DNA of 11,970 bases from NCBI GenBank assembly GCA_030689845.1, contig JAUYHV010000237.1:1-11970 (forward strand). The letters are read 5' to 3'. Source of the DNA: Dehalococcoidia bacterium (GTDB lineage Bacteria > Chloroflexota > Dehalococcoidia > JACQUA01). Shown here piece after piece: positions 1 to 8,200 of the stretch. Positions within the stretch are counted from its first letter, which is position 1. Each line of letters starts with the position of its first letter. Both the position numbers and the translations under genes were made by a program. The notes beneath the pieces are model-generated. The model worked only from the letters and a program-made list of their open reading frames with translations. It ran no database searches and was not told where the DNA came from.

Positions 1-2
1 CC

Positions 3-587
3 GCCGCCGTCATCGGGATGACCTTCTTTTCGTTCCTCAGCTACATCAACATTCGCACCAAGCTACGCGGCAAGGGATTAATTGATTTCATGACCTGGCT
101 TCCCTGGGCTACCCCGGGGCTGCTCCTGGCAGTTGGCTTGCTCTGGGTCTTCCTGGGCGGAATCCCCCTATTTAAAGCCATGTACGGCACTCTGTACATC
201 CTTATCCTGGCCATGATTATTAAGGAGATGCCTGTCGGTGTGCGCGTCATGGACGGTTCCATGGTCCAGATAAGCAAAGAACTGGAGGAGTCGGCTAAGA
301 TGTCCGGGGCGGGATGGTTTTACTCGTTCAGGCGTATCATGGCGCCTTTACTTATTCCCACTTACGTCGCAACGGCAGTTATGATCTTCCTGGGAGCCAT
401 CCGGGATATTTCCCTCATTGTGTTACTTTATTCACCCAAGTGGCGTGTGCTGTCCATCCTGATGCTGGAACATTACATAGGAATGTCCCCGGAGAAAGGA
501 ATGGTCGTGGGCTTAATCATCACTGTGATTTGTATCGGGGTCGCTGTCATAGCCCGCGCCCTCGGAATGAGGCTGAGAACCGTTTGA
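3..587 (+). CDS. ABC transporter permease, C-terminal part (5'-truncated by window)
   Basis: This is the end of an inner-membrane permease of a binding-protein-dependent importer. The frame is already open at the window edge, so the start lies outside; 194 codons are visible. Several hydrophobic membrane segments are evident. The cytoplasmic EAA loop that docks on the ATPase lies at about bases 279-359, with the core ELEESAKMSGAG and a later IMAPLLIP, matching the EAA---G---------I-LP pattern. The style resembles the second half of Fe(III)/thiamine/2-aminoethylphosphonate-type permeases (FbpB/ThiP-like, usually over 500 aa with two permease halves), but the substrate cannot be read from this fragment. 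The likely partner ATPase is encoded at 3595-4695, separated from the permease by the cupin and EutA genes. The solute-binding protein is not in the window and may lie upstream. I am confident of the class and not of the substrate. Confidence 0.9.
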   Translation, partial: AAVIGMTFFSFLSYINIRTKLRGKGLIDFMTWLPWATPGLLLAVGLLWVFLGGIPLFKAMYGTLYILILAMIIKEMPVGVRVMDGSMVQISKELEESAKMSGAGWFYSFRRIMAPLLIPTYVATAVMIFLGAIRDISLIVLLYSPKWRVLSILMLEHYIGMSPEKGMVVGLIITVICIGVAVIARALGMRLRTV

Positions 588-688
588 CCGGCGTTATTTT
601 ATCTTAGATATCCGGTTGAGTTCGGCTGATGTTTCTTTTACCGAACAAATAAAAAAACAAGGCATAAGCATAATTTCGCGGGTTTTAC

Positions 689-713
689 CGCCTGGCGTTT
701 CAGGTGACTTTTT
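689..713 (+). terminator. Weak Rho-independent terminator candidate after the permease gene
   Basis: CGCCTG (689-694) pairs with CAGGTG (701-706), including one G-T pair, around a 6-nt loop. The stem is followed by ACTTTTT (707-713). It lies in the 204-bp gap between the permease and cupin genes. The stem is short, so it may only attenuate read-through into the cupin gene. The rest of the gap is AT-rich and holds no gene I can support. Confidence 0.35.
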
Positions 714-791
714 CCAATTATGATTTACATTCTTTTTAAACGAACTCCTGTAAATGCCGCTGGCGCTTAAACGGAAAGGGGATAATTCGAA

Positions 792-1877
792 ATGACAACC
801 GAACCCGGTGAAAAAAGAAGACCCGAAAGCGAAATAGACCGGCCGTCAGCCTATGATGCGTGGGTTCAATCGGAAGGTGTGCCTGTAATAAAAGGGTATT
901 ATATTGACGACTTAAATGGAGTCGCCCTCGGCCCCTGGAAACGAAAGGGCGGCAATGGCGCCTTCATCAACCTGGTTGGCAGCGAGGGGTCTACGGACGC
1001 GTACATTTGCGAAATCCCGCCAGGTAAAAATCTCGAGCCGCAACACCACCTGTATGAAGAGATGATATATATCCTTAGCGGCCGGGGCGCTACCACCATC
1101 TGGAACGAAGGAGGCACCAGGCAGACCTTCGAGTGGCAGGAGGGAAGCCTTTTTGCAATCCCTATCAATGCCTGGCACCAGCATTTCAACGGGCAGGGAG
1201 ATAAACTGGTGAGGTACCTGGGGGCCACCAACGCTCCCCTCGTTGTCAGCCTTTTTCACAACATGGACTTCGTTTTAAAGGACTCCTTCGTTTTTAAAGA
1301 CAGGTACTCCGGGGAGCATGATTATTTCACAAGTCCGGGGGATTTTTTCAGTTCAAGGGACAGGATATGGGAAACTAATTTCGTTCCAGATGTCCGAACG
1401 GCAAAGTTATACGACTGGAAAGAACGTGGCGCCAGCGGAGTCAATATCAGGTATGAACTGGCCGATAACACCATGGCCGCCCATATTTCCCAGTTTCCCG
1501 AAGGAACCTACAAAAAAGCTCACAGGCACGGTCCGGGCGCCAACGTTATTATCATCAGCGGCACAGGATATTCTTTGATCTGGCCCGAGGGACAGCCTAA
1601 AATGAAGATAGACTGGAAAGTCGGCAGTATGTTCGTGCCTCCGGACAGGTGGTTCCACCAGCATTTTAATACAGGCCGTGAACCGGCAAAATACCTGGCC
1701 CTGCGCATGGGAAGCCGGAAAAATATACTCGGGAAAATTTTCCGCATAGATGAGGACGTGAGGTCCGGGGGAGACCAGATAGAGTATAAGGGACAGGAAC
1801 CTGAAATTGAGAAAATGTTTGGCAAAGAACTGGCCAAAAAAGGATTGAAGTCCAGGATGGCCCAGTTTTTGGTTTGA
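792..1877 (+). CDS. Double-cupin (bicupin) domain protein
   Basis: A 361-aa soluble protein made of two cupin beta-barrels, with no signal peptide. The ATG at 792 has a good ribosome site, AAAGGGG at 775-781. Domain 1 spans about residues 65-150. Its motif 1 runs G78, Q84, H86, E90, G97, and its motif 2 runs G118, P124, H129, N133. Domain 2 spans about residues 225-310. Its motif 1 runs G238, H244, H246, A250, G257, and its motif 2 runs G278, P284, H289, N293. Both domains share a (W/F)HQHFN signature, which points to internal duplication. Cupins of this layout include gentisate-dioxygenase-like metalloenzymes, but also isomerases and small-ligand binders. Domain 1 has Gln in place of the first His, and domain 2 has Ala in place of the Glu. 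Each domain therefore still offers three possible metal ligands. The gene sits between transporter genes and 67 bp before the EutA-family gene, so a role with the imported compound is inferred. The substrate is unknown. Confidence 0.85.
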   Translation: MTTEPGEKRRPESEIDRPSAYDAWVQSEGVPVIKGYYIDDLNGVALGPWKRKGGNGAFINLVGSEGSTDAYICEIPPGKNLEPQHHLYEEMIYILSGRGATTIWNEGGTRQTFEWQEGSLFAIPINAWHQHFNGQGDKLVRYLGATNAPLVVSLFHNMDFVLKDSFVFKDRYSGEHDYFTSPGDFFSSRDRIWETNFVPDVRTAKLYDWKERGASGVNIRYELADNTMAAHISQFPEGTYKKAHRHGPGANVIIISGTGYSLIWPEGQPKMKIDWKVGSMFVPPDRWFHQHFNTGREPAKYLALRMGSRKNILGKIFRIDEDVRSGGDQIEYKGQEPEIEKMFGKELAKKGLKSRMAQFLV

Positions 1878-1944
1878 AATAAACACACTTAAATTTTTTT
1901 AAACCTTTGCGAATCGTTATTAATGAAAGACATATTATTTACAA

Positions 1945-3483
1945 ATGGCTAACGGAAACGGACATGAGTTCGGGCACTCCCACAGTCCGGAGGACATTGA
2001 ATCGGAACAAATGCTCCTTGATGAGTCCCATCCCATATGGGCCAGCGAGCGCATAGTTTTAACCAGCGCCGGCATAGATATCGGGTCTACCACATCCCAC
2101 CTTTTGTTCTCCCAGTTGGTGCTTCGCCGCCAGGGTATATCCCTGTCCAGCCGTTTTCAGATAGTCAGTAAGAAGCTTTTATATGAATCCCCCATCCTGA
2201 TTACGCCCTTTCTGGATGGCAATGTTATCGATACGGCAAAATTATCCGACTTTATTGCCCGGGCTTATAAAGAGTCCGGGATTAAACCGGAGGAAGTTAA
2301 CACGGGGGCAGTAATCATTACCGGTGAAACAGCCCGGAAAGATAACGCCGAGGCCATTGCCAACATGTTCTCCGCCCAGGCGGGTAAATTTGTCTGTGCC
2401 GTTGCCGGGCCTAACCTGGAAGCCAAGATGGCTGCCTACGGCTCCGGAGCCGTGGAGCTTACCTATGGCGGTGAGGGGATATCCCACAACATATTAAACG
2501 TTGATGTCGGAGGGGGAACTTCCAAATTCGCTATATGCAGAGACAGCGGAGTTGTTGAAACCGCCGCCATAAATGTCGGTGCGCGGCTTTTTGTCCTGGA
2601 TGACAAGGACCATTTGGTGCGCATAGAAGCTCCCGGAGAACAAATCCTCAAGAGTCTTGGCCTCTCCCTGAAACTCGGCGATATCATGGATCATGAAACC
2701 CAGCACAAGGTGTGCAGGCAGCTTGCTGTTTCCCTGGTGGAAGTTATTAAAAGGGGGCCGCTGTCACCGTTGACCAAGGATTTGCTGATAACACCCCCGA
2801 TTACCTTCAAAGGACCCATCAACCACCTGATATTCTCCGGCGGGGTGTCGGAATACATCTACGATTGCGAGAATAATGAATTTGGCGACCTGGGCCGTAT
2901 TCTGGCAGGAGAAATAAAAGAACTTTGTTTTAAACCTGAATTTCCCATTCCTGTTCAACCAAGCTTGCAAAGGATAAGGTCTACGGTGATAGGGGCATCT
3001 CAGTACACCGTCCAGGTTAGCGGCAGTACTATATTTCTTTCCGATAATAACGCGCTTCCCATCAGAAATCTCCTGGTTGTTGCCCCCCGGATCGATGAAA
3101 CAGGACTTACCGTTGAAAAAATAAAAACGGCTGTCCTGGACTCTTTCACGCTGCAGGACCTGAATCCGGAGGAATCTGGTGTTGCGATTGCCATCCGGTG
3201 GAAAATGGGACCTGCCTATGAAAACCTCAGGAACCTGTGCGAAGGAATTTGCGCGGCCATGAGCCCGGCGATAGAACACGGGTTACCCCTGGTCCTGGTT
3301 TTCGATGCCGATGTAGGAAGACTTGTGGGAAATATCCTGACCAACGAAATGAAAACTCCCTGCCCTGTGCTTTCAATAGATGGAATTGAACTCCAGGACT
3401 TTGATTATATAGATATAGGTGAGCTTATTCCCGACGCCCAGGTCGTGCCCGTAGTTATCAAATCCCTTGTTTTCAGGACTTGA
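1945..3483 (+). CDS. eutA: EutA-family protein (ethanolamine ammonia-lyase reactivating factor homologue)
   Basis: A 512-aa ASKHA-fold ATPase. In classical systems EutA removes damaged cobalamin from ethanolamine ammonia-lyase (EutBC) in an ATP-dependent way. Signatures are phosphate-1 DIGSTT (45-50), the family motif AVIITGETA (122-130), AGPNLEAK (154-161), phosphate-2 DVGGGTSKF (187-195), adenosine-type FSGGVSEY (297-304) and a typical C-terminus, DYIDIGELIPDAQVVPVVIKSL. The protein is longer than E. coli EutA (about 467 aa), mostly because of a roughly 40-residue acidic, His-containing N-terminal extension (H8, H11, H13, H29). An in-frame stop lies at 1924, so ATG 1945 is the most upstream ATG. 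It has no convincing Shine-Dalgarno; Met23 (base 2011) is an alternative start. No eutB, eutC or microcompartment gene is in view. Its neighbours are the cupin and ABC genes, so the client enzyme may not be ethanolamine ammonia-lyase. Family membership is secure; function in this setting is inferred. Confidence 0.88.
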   Translation: MANGNGHEFGHSHSPEDIESEQMLLDESHPIWASERIVLTSAGIDIGSTTSHLLFSQLVLRRQGISLSSRFQIVSKKLLYESPILITPFLDGNVIDTAKLSDFIARAYKESGIKPEEVNTGAVIITGETARKDNAEAIANMFSAQAGKFVCAVAGPNLEAKMAAYGSGAVELTYGGEGISHNILNVDVGGGTSKFAICRDSGVVETAAINVGARLFVLDDKDHLVRIEAPGEQILKSLGLSLKLGDIMDHETQHKVCRQLAVSLVEVIKRGPLSPLTKDLLITPPITFKGPINHLIFSGGVSEYIYDCENNEFGDLGRILAGEIKELCFKPEFPIPVQPSLQRIRSTVIGASQYTVQVSGSTIFLSDNNALPIRNLLVVAPRIDETGLTVEKIKTAVLDSFTLQDLNPEESGVAIAIRWKMGPAYENLRNLCEGICAAMSPAIEHGLPLVLVFDADVGRLVGNILTNEMKTPCPVLSIDGIELQDFDYIDIGELIPDAQVVPVVIKSLVFRT

Positions 3484-3499
3484 CAAACCAACTTATTCA

Positions 3500-3528
3500 T
3501 TGATAATAATGAGAGCTTCTGGGATAAT
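3500..3528 (+). promoter_or_regulatory. Sigma-A-type promoter for the ABC ATPase gene
   Basis: The -35 is TTGATA (3500-3505), followed by exactly 17 bp and a -10 of GATAAT (3523-3528). Each hexamer matches five of six consensus bases. The expected start of transcription is about 3535, which gives a leader of about 60 nt before the ATG at 3595. It lies just after the eutA stop codon and would let the ATPase and the following alkyltransferase gene be expressed apart from the upstream genes. Confidence 0.6.
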
Positions 3529-3540
3529 AAAAAAGATGTA

Positions 3541-3554
3541 CGGCATTAGTGCCG
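3541..3554 (+). promoter_or_regulatory. Small hairpin in the leader of the ABC ATPase gene
   Basis: CGGCA (3541-3545) and TGCCG (3550-3554) form a perfect 5-bp stem around a TTAG loop. It lies directly downstream of the predicted transcription start and 29 bp before the AAGGGGA ribosome site. There is no T-run after it, so it is not a terminator. It could be an operator half-site pair or an RNA-stability hairpin. It is short enough to be chance. Confidence 0.25.
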
Positions 3555-3594
3555 GTGACAATTATTTGATACAAAAACTACTAAGGGGAATAAA

Positions 3595-4695
3595 ATGATA
3601 AGTGTGAAAAATCTCGTAAAAACTTTTGAAACCGGCAGGGGAGACGTTCTAGCTGTCCAAAACGTAAGTTTCGAAGTGGAAAAGGGCAGCTTTTTCACCC
3701 TGTTAGGACCCAGCGGATGCGGGAAAAGCACAACTCTACGGTGCGTCGCCGGGCTGGAAAAACCGCAGAGCGGCGAAATCACCGTGGGTAACACCGTCGT
3801 TTACTCCAGTGCTAAAAAGATTCTTGTGCCTCCGAACAAACGACACATAGGCATGGTATTTCAGTCATATGCTATCTGGCCCCACATGACCGTTTTCGAA
3901 AACGTGGCTTTTCCTTTAAAAATTCAAGGAAAACATTTATCTGGGAAGCAAATAAGAGAAAAAGTGGGGATCGCTCTTGAACAAGTGCGCCTCGGAGGAC
4001 TGGAAGAAAGGCCCGCCCCCCAGCTTAGCGGCGGGCAGCAGCAGAGGCTGGCCCTGGCCAGGGCCCTGGTTCGGGAACCCGATGTTATGCTCCTTGACGA
4101 ACCCCTCAGCAACCTGGATGCCAAGTTAAGGGAAGACATGAGATTGGAACTCCGGGAGATGCTGCGGCGGCTCGACGTAACAACTCTTTATGTAACCCAT
4201 GACCAGATAGAAGCGCTGGCCATGTCCCGCACAATCGCAGTTATGAGTGACGGCAAATTTATTCAGGTCGGACCGCCGCGGGATATTTACGCCAAACCTA
4301 CCTGCCGTTTCGTAGCCGATTTCATCGGATCCTCCAACTTTTTCGACGGCACAGTGTCCGAAACAGCCGAGCCCGGCAGCTTCGGTAAGGTTGAAACTCC
4401 ACAGGGCATTCTCAAGGCCTACATGCCCGAGGGATCCAGGGTTGGCGACAAGGTCATTGTCTGCATTCGCCCCGAAAATATAGAGGTTTCGTTGGAAAAA
4501 CCCCCCACCGAAGAAAACCTCCTCGTTGGCCGGGTCGAGTTGTGGGCTTTCCTGGGAGAATTCATAGATGCGACTATCGCCGTCGGCGACGAACTCGTCA
4601 GGGCAAGGCTGCACCCATCCACCCAACTTCGCCGTGGTAACAACGTGTATTTGCGCCTGCCGCCAGAAGTCTGCGTTGTTGTTTACTGTAACTAA
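3595..4695 (+). CDS. ABC transporter ATP-binding protein with TOBE domain (PotA/FbpC/UgpC-like)
   Basis: A 366-aa cytoplasmic ATPase of the importer family. Visible motifs are Walker A GPSGCGKST (38-46), Q-loop Q90, signature LSGGQQQR (144-151), Walker B VMLLDEP (164-170), D-loop SNLD (172-175) and switch His H202 in YVTHDQ. After about residue 240 comes the beta-rich regulatory tail typical of this class, with IRPENIEVSL at 291-300 as the TOBE-type signature. Length fits the family. The start has a strong ribosome site, AAGGGGA (3583-3589). It most likely powers the permease whose end is at the left edge of the window, although the cupin and eutA genes lie between. The class includes Fe(III), spermidine/putrescine, thiamine, glycerol-3-phosphate and 2-aminoethylphosphonate importers, and the substrate cannot be chosen from sequence alone. 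The 20-bp gap to the next gene suggests co-transcription with it. Confidence 0.93.
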   Translation: MISVKNLVKTFETGRGDVLAVQNVSFEVEKGSFFTLLGPSGCGKSTTLRCVAGLEKPQSGEITVGNTVVYSSAKKILVPPNKRHIGMVFQSYAIWPHMTVFENVAFPLKIQGKHLSGKQIREKVGIALEQVRLGGLEERPAPQLSGGQQQRLALARALVREPDVMLLDEPLSNLDAKLREDMRLELREMLRRLDVTTLYVTHDQIEALAMSRTIAVMSDGKFIQVGPPRDIYAKPTCRFVADFIGSSNFFDGTVSETAEPGSFGKVETPQGILKAYMPEGSRVGDKVIVCIRPENIEVSLEKPPTEENLLVGRVELWAFLGEFIDATIAVGDELVRARLHPSTQLRRGNNVYLRLPPEVCVVVYCN

Positions 4696-4715
4696 CGATT
4701 ATTAGGGCAAAAGGT

Positions 4716-5228
4716 GTGGCTGAAACAGGCTACACGGTATTTTATACCGATGCAGGTTGGATGGGTGTTCTGGGTTCTGCACAAGGTGTGCGGTGTGTGG
4801 TATTGCCCCAGCCAACTCTCGCCCATGTTTTAAAAATATTCGGCAATATTGAAGCCGCAGCCCCCGAAGATTACAGGTTTTCTGAACTTGGCCGCCGGAT
4901 AAAAGCGTATATAGGCGGAGAAAAGGTGGACTTCTCTTCTGAACAGGTGGATTATGCAGCAGCAACGTCATTCCAGCAAGACGTGTGGAACGCAGCCAGA
5001 ACCATACCTTACGGGGAGACAAAGAGTTATGCATGGATCGCCAGCCTGATAGGTAAACCCGGCGCAGCCCGGCCCGTTGGCCAGGCTCTGGCTTCCAATC
5101 CGGTGCCAATTATCGTACCCTGCCACAGAGTTCTCCGTTCCGACGGTCAGGAAGGCGGATTTGCCGGTGGCATCCCCCTGAAAAAGAAATTGCTTACTAT
5201 GGAATCGACGAGGGAGGGGCGGCACTAA
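4716..5228 (+). CDS. ogt: Methylated-DNA--protein-cysteine S-methyltransferase (O6-alkylguanine repair)
   Basis: A 170-aa suicide repair protein that moves the alkyl group from O6-alkylguanine to its own cysteine. The active site is PCHRV (135-139) with Cys136. The preceding DNA-binding helix-turn-helix carries IPYGETKSYAWIA (97-109), the arginine finger region ARPVGQAL (118-125, R119) and the asparagine hinge N128. The C-terminal GGFAGG and a Glu in LLTMES complete the family pattern. A variable N-terminal half is normal for the family. The start is a GTG at 4716, with AGGG (4704-4707) 8 nt before it; no upstream ATG, GTG or TTG is available after the in-frame stop at 4689. The gene follows the ABC ATPase gene by 20 bp and converges on dnaE, its TAA overlapping the dnaE stop. 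Proteins of this kind are named Ogt or Ada-C/MGT, and the symbol is by similarity. Confidence 0.93.
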   Translation: MAETGYTVFYTDAGWMGVLGSAQGVRCVVLPQPTLAHVLKIFGNIEAAAPEDYRFSELGRRIKAYIGGEKVDFSSEQVDYAAATSFQQDVWNAARTIPYGETKSYAWIASLIGKPGAARPVGQALASNPVPIIVPCHRVLRSDGQEGGFAGGIPLKKKLLTMESTREGRH

Positions 5229-8200
5229 ACGATTTCAACTTTTACCCCTAATTGCGACAGCGCCAACTTAAGTTCTCCATTGCAGGACGTCAGTAAACCC
5301 GGAAATTCCATATTGATCACCTGGTCCTGGTAAACCACGGCAAGTGTAACCTCGTCCTTTCCAGGATTGTCTTTTAACAACCTGAAAATATTATCCATTA
5401 AATCTTTATTCCCGGATTCACTGTCTTCCTGGTTTAAAGTGATTAAAAGCTTTCTGCCGCTCCTATCAAGCTTTGTCTCGGAGGGCGGTTCTCCTTCCTT
5501 ACCATCTGCTCCAGGTATTCCACTGACCGTATTTTCCCGGAAATCCAGAGGTCCTGCTTCTCCCTTTTCCTTCACCACCGAAGGCTGATACAGGCGAACG
5601 GTGTCGCAAATAATGTTCACCCGCTCGTCCCTTACTTTGACTTTTCCTCCTACGAAGACAATATTTCCGACTTCCCACAACCCCCGGGTGGAGCGGTATA
5701 CCTCTGGCCAGGCAGTTACCTCTATACTACCCTCCAAGTCTTCCAAGCTTGCTGAAATAAAAGGTTTATTTTCCCTTGTAACCCGGTCCTGGATAAGGGA
5801 AATCATCCCCGCCACCTCAACCCTTTCTCCTTCCATTTCCACATCGATTTGCCCGCAGAGAGCGTTTTTCCTGTTTGCCAGGTTTTTAGCCGCGGAATAC
5901 ATAGGATGTTCTGACAGGTATACTCCCGCCAGTTCTTTTTCCCAGGCCAATTTATCCTTTAAGCTTATCTCGATCGGGGGTATTTCAATAGCAGGCAGCG
6001 GAGTCGGGGAGTTATGGCCGAATAAATCGAACATGGTAGACTGACCTGTCTCCCGTAAACGCTGCTCCTTCTGCGCCAGGCTGATTATTTTTTCAATGCC
6101 CTCCAGTAGCCCCCCGCGGTTACCCACAATAGAGTCGAAGGCGCCGACTTTTATAAGGCTCTCCATCACTTTCTTATTAATGCTGCCAAGGCTGGCCCGG
6201 CGGCAAAAATCCTCCAGCGATGTGAACTCTCCCCCTTCATTCCGGGCAGAAATGATCGGTTCCAGGGCCGACCCGCCTACATTTTTTATTGCCCCCAAAC
6301 CAAACCTGACAGCCAGTCCATCCGAAGGCGTTTCCTCTATGACAAAGTCCGCATAGCTCTTGTTTATGTCCGGTGGTAAAACTTTAATCCCGAGGCGGGC
6401 GCATTCGCTGATCGCCGAGATCACTTTTTCTGACACCCGCATATTGGTAGAAAGTAAAGCCGTCATATATTCTACGGGATAATTGGCTTTCAAAAAGGCC
6501 GTCTGGTAAGCAATCATGGCATAGCTAACGCTGTGGGCTTTATTAAAAGCATACCCGGCGAAAGGCTCGATCAGGGTAAATATTTCCTGGGCCAGGTTCT
6601 TTGAAAAACCCTTTTCAACAGCCCCGTTGATAAAATTGCTTTTTTCCTTCTTCATCACCTCGGCTATCTTTTTCCCCATGGCCTTGCGGATAATGTCGGC
6701 CTTCCCAAGGCTGTAGCCGGCAAAGGTCCTGACAATATAGAGAACCTGCTCCTGGTAAACTATAACGCCGTACGTCTCTTTTAATATATCTTCCAGCGCC
6801 GGGTGGGGATAGTGTACGGGCTCCTTCCCCTGTTTGGAGTTAATAAAATGGGGAATATTTTCCATCGGCCCGGGACGGTAAAGGGCAATCATAGCCGCTA
6901 TGTCATTAAAGTTGCTCGGCTTGAGTTCCCTGATATATTTCTTCATCCCGTTGCTTTCAAGCTGGAATATACCGTTTGTATCCCCCCGGGATAAAAGCTC
7001 ATAGGTTTTAGCGTCATCAAGGGGTAAGGTGGATAAATTCAATTGCTCGTTGTGAGTTTTGTAAATAATAGTTTTTGCCCTATCCAGTATGGTCAGGTTG
7101 GCCAGTCCCAGAAAATCCAATTTTAAAAGGCCGATTTTCGCAATTGTGTCCATGCTGAACTGGGTCATTGCCATGGTTTGACCGTTATCTTTACTTGCCC
7201 TCTGTAAAGGCACGTACTGGGTCAGGGGCTCTTTCGAAATTACTACTCCCGCAGCATGAGTGCTGGCATGCCGCGAGATCCCTTCCAGTTTCCTTGCGCT
7301 GTCTACCAGCCTTTTGACGGGTTCCTCTGTCATATAGGCATTTCTCAATTCCGCATTCTGCACCAGGGCTTGTTCCAGAGTTATATTCAATGCCGTGGGG
7401 ATTAATTTTGCTATCCTGTCGACATCCCCGTAGGCCATACCCAGCGCCCTACCGACATCCCTTAACGCTGCCCTCGCTCCCATGGTCCCAAAAGTGATGA
7501 TATGCGCCACGTGGTCCTTGCCGTATTTCTCAGTTACATATTCGAGGACCTCGTCCCTGCGGTCATCCTGGAAGTCCAGGTCTATATCCGGCATTTCCTT
7601 GCGTTCAACGTTCAGAAAACGCTCAAAAACCAGGTTGTACTTCAGGGGGTCAATTTCAGTGATGCCCAGGCAGTACAGGACTATACTTGCTGCGGCGCTG
7701 CCGCGAACGGCGCACATGATGCCCTTGCTGCGGGTGTTGGACATGATATCCCAGACTACGAGGAAATAATTGGCGAATTCTGTCTGCCTGATTACGTCCA
7801 GTTCGTAGCTGAGACGCTGCTCGATTTCAGGTGTTATTTCCCGGTACTGCCGTTTCAAACCGGCATCGCAGAGTTCGGCCAGATATTCGAAACTCGTTTT
7901 TCCTTCAGGTAAATCTATCTCAGGTAAATGCAACCGGGTAAAATCAAGTTCCAGGGAACAACTGTCGGCGATCAGGGAAGTATTTGTTACGGCTTCGGGC
8001 ATGTCGGCGAATAATTCCAGCATCTCTTCTTCGCTCTTAAGATAAAAACCATCTCCTGTCATTTTATGGCGTTTATCATCATTAATGGTTGAATTCGTCT
8101 GGATGCACACCATGAGGTCCTGCGCCGCTGCATCCTCCCTGTAAATGTAATGGACGTCATTTGTTGCTACCAGGGGAATACCGGTTTCCCTGGAAAGAGT

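Noticed and set aside
314..607. 97-codon plus-strand frame overlapping the permease
   Set aside because: It lies in another frame of a clearly coding permease and has no membrane or domain pattern of its own.
620..646. GTTCGG/CCGAAC inverted repeat after the permease gene
   Set aside because: The stem is 6 bp with a 15-nt loop, and A-rich rather than T-rich sequence follows on the plus strand. It is too weak to call a terminator or operator.
724..755. TTTACA followed by TGTAAA as a promoter for the cupin gene
   Set aside because: The spacing is 19 bp and the -10 is poor. A promoter may exist in this gap but I cannot place it.
1407..1888. Two long minus-strand frames opposite the cupin gene
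   Set aside because: They are antisense shadows of a well-supported cupin. No ribosome site or family motif is seen.
5601..6044. 147-codon plus-strand frame inside dnaE
   Set aside because: It is antisense to a continuous, motif-rich dnaE reading frame and has the biased composition expected of a shadow.
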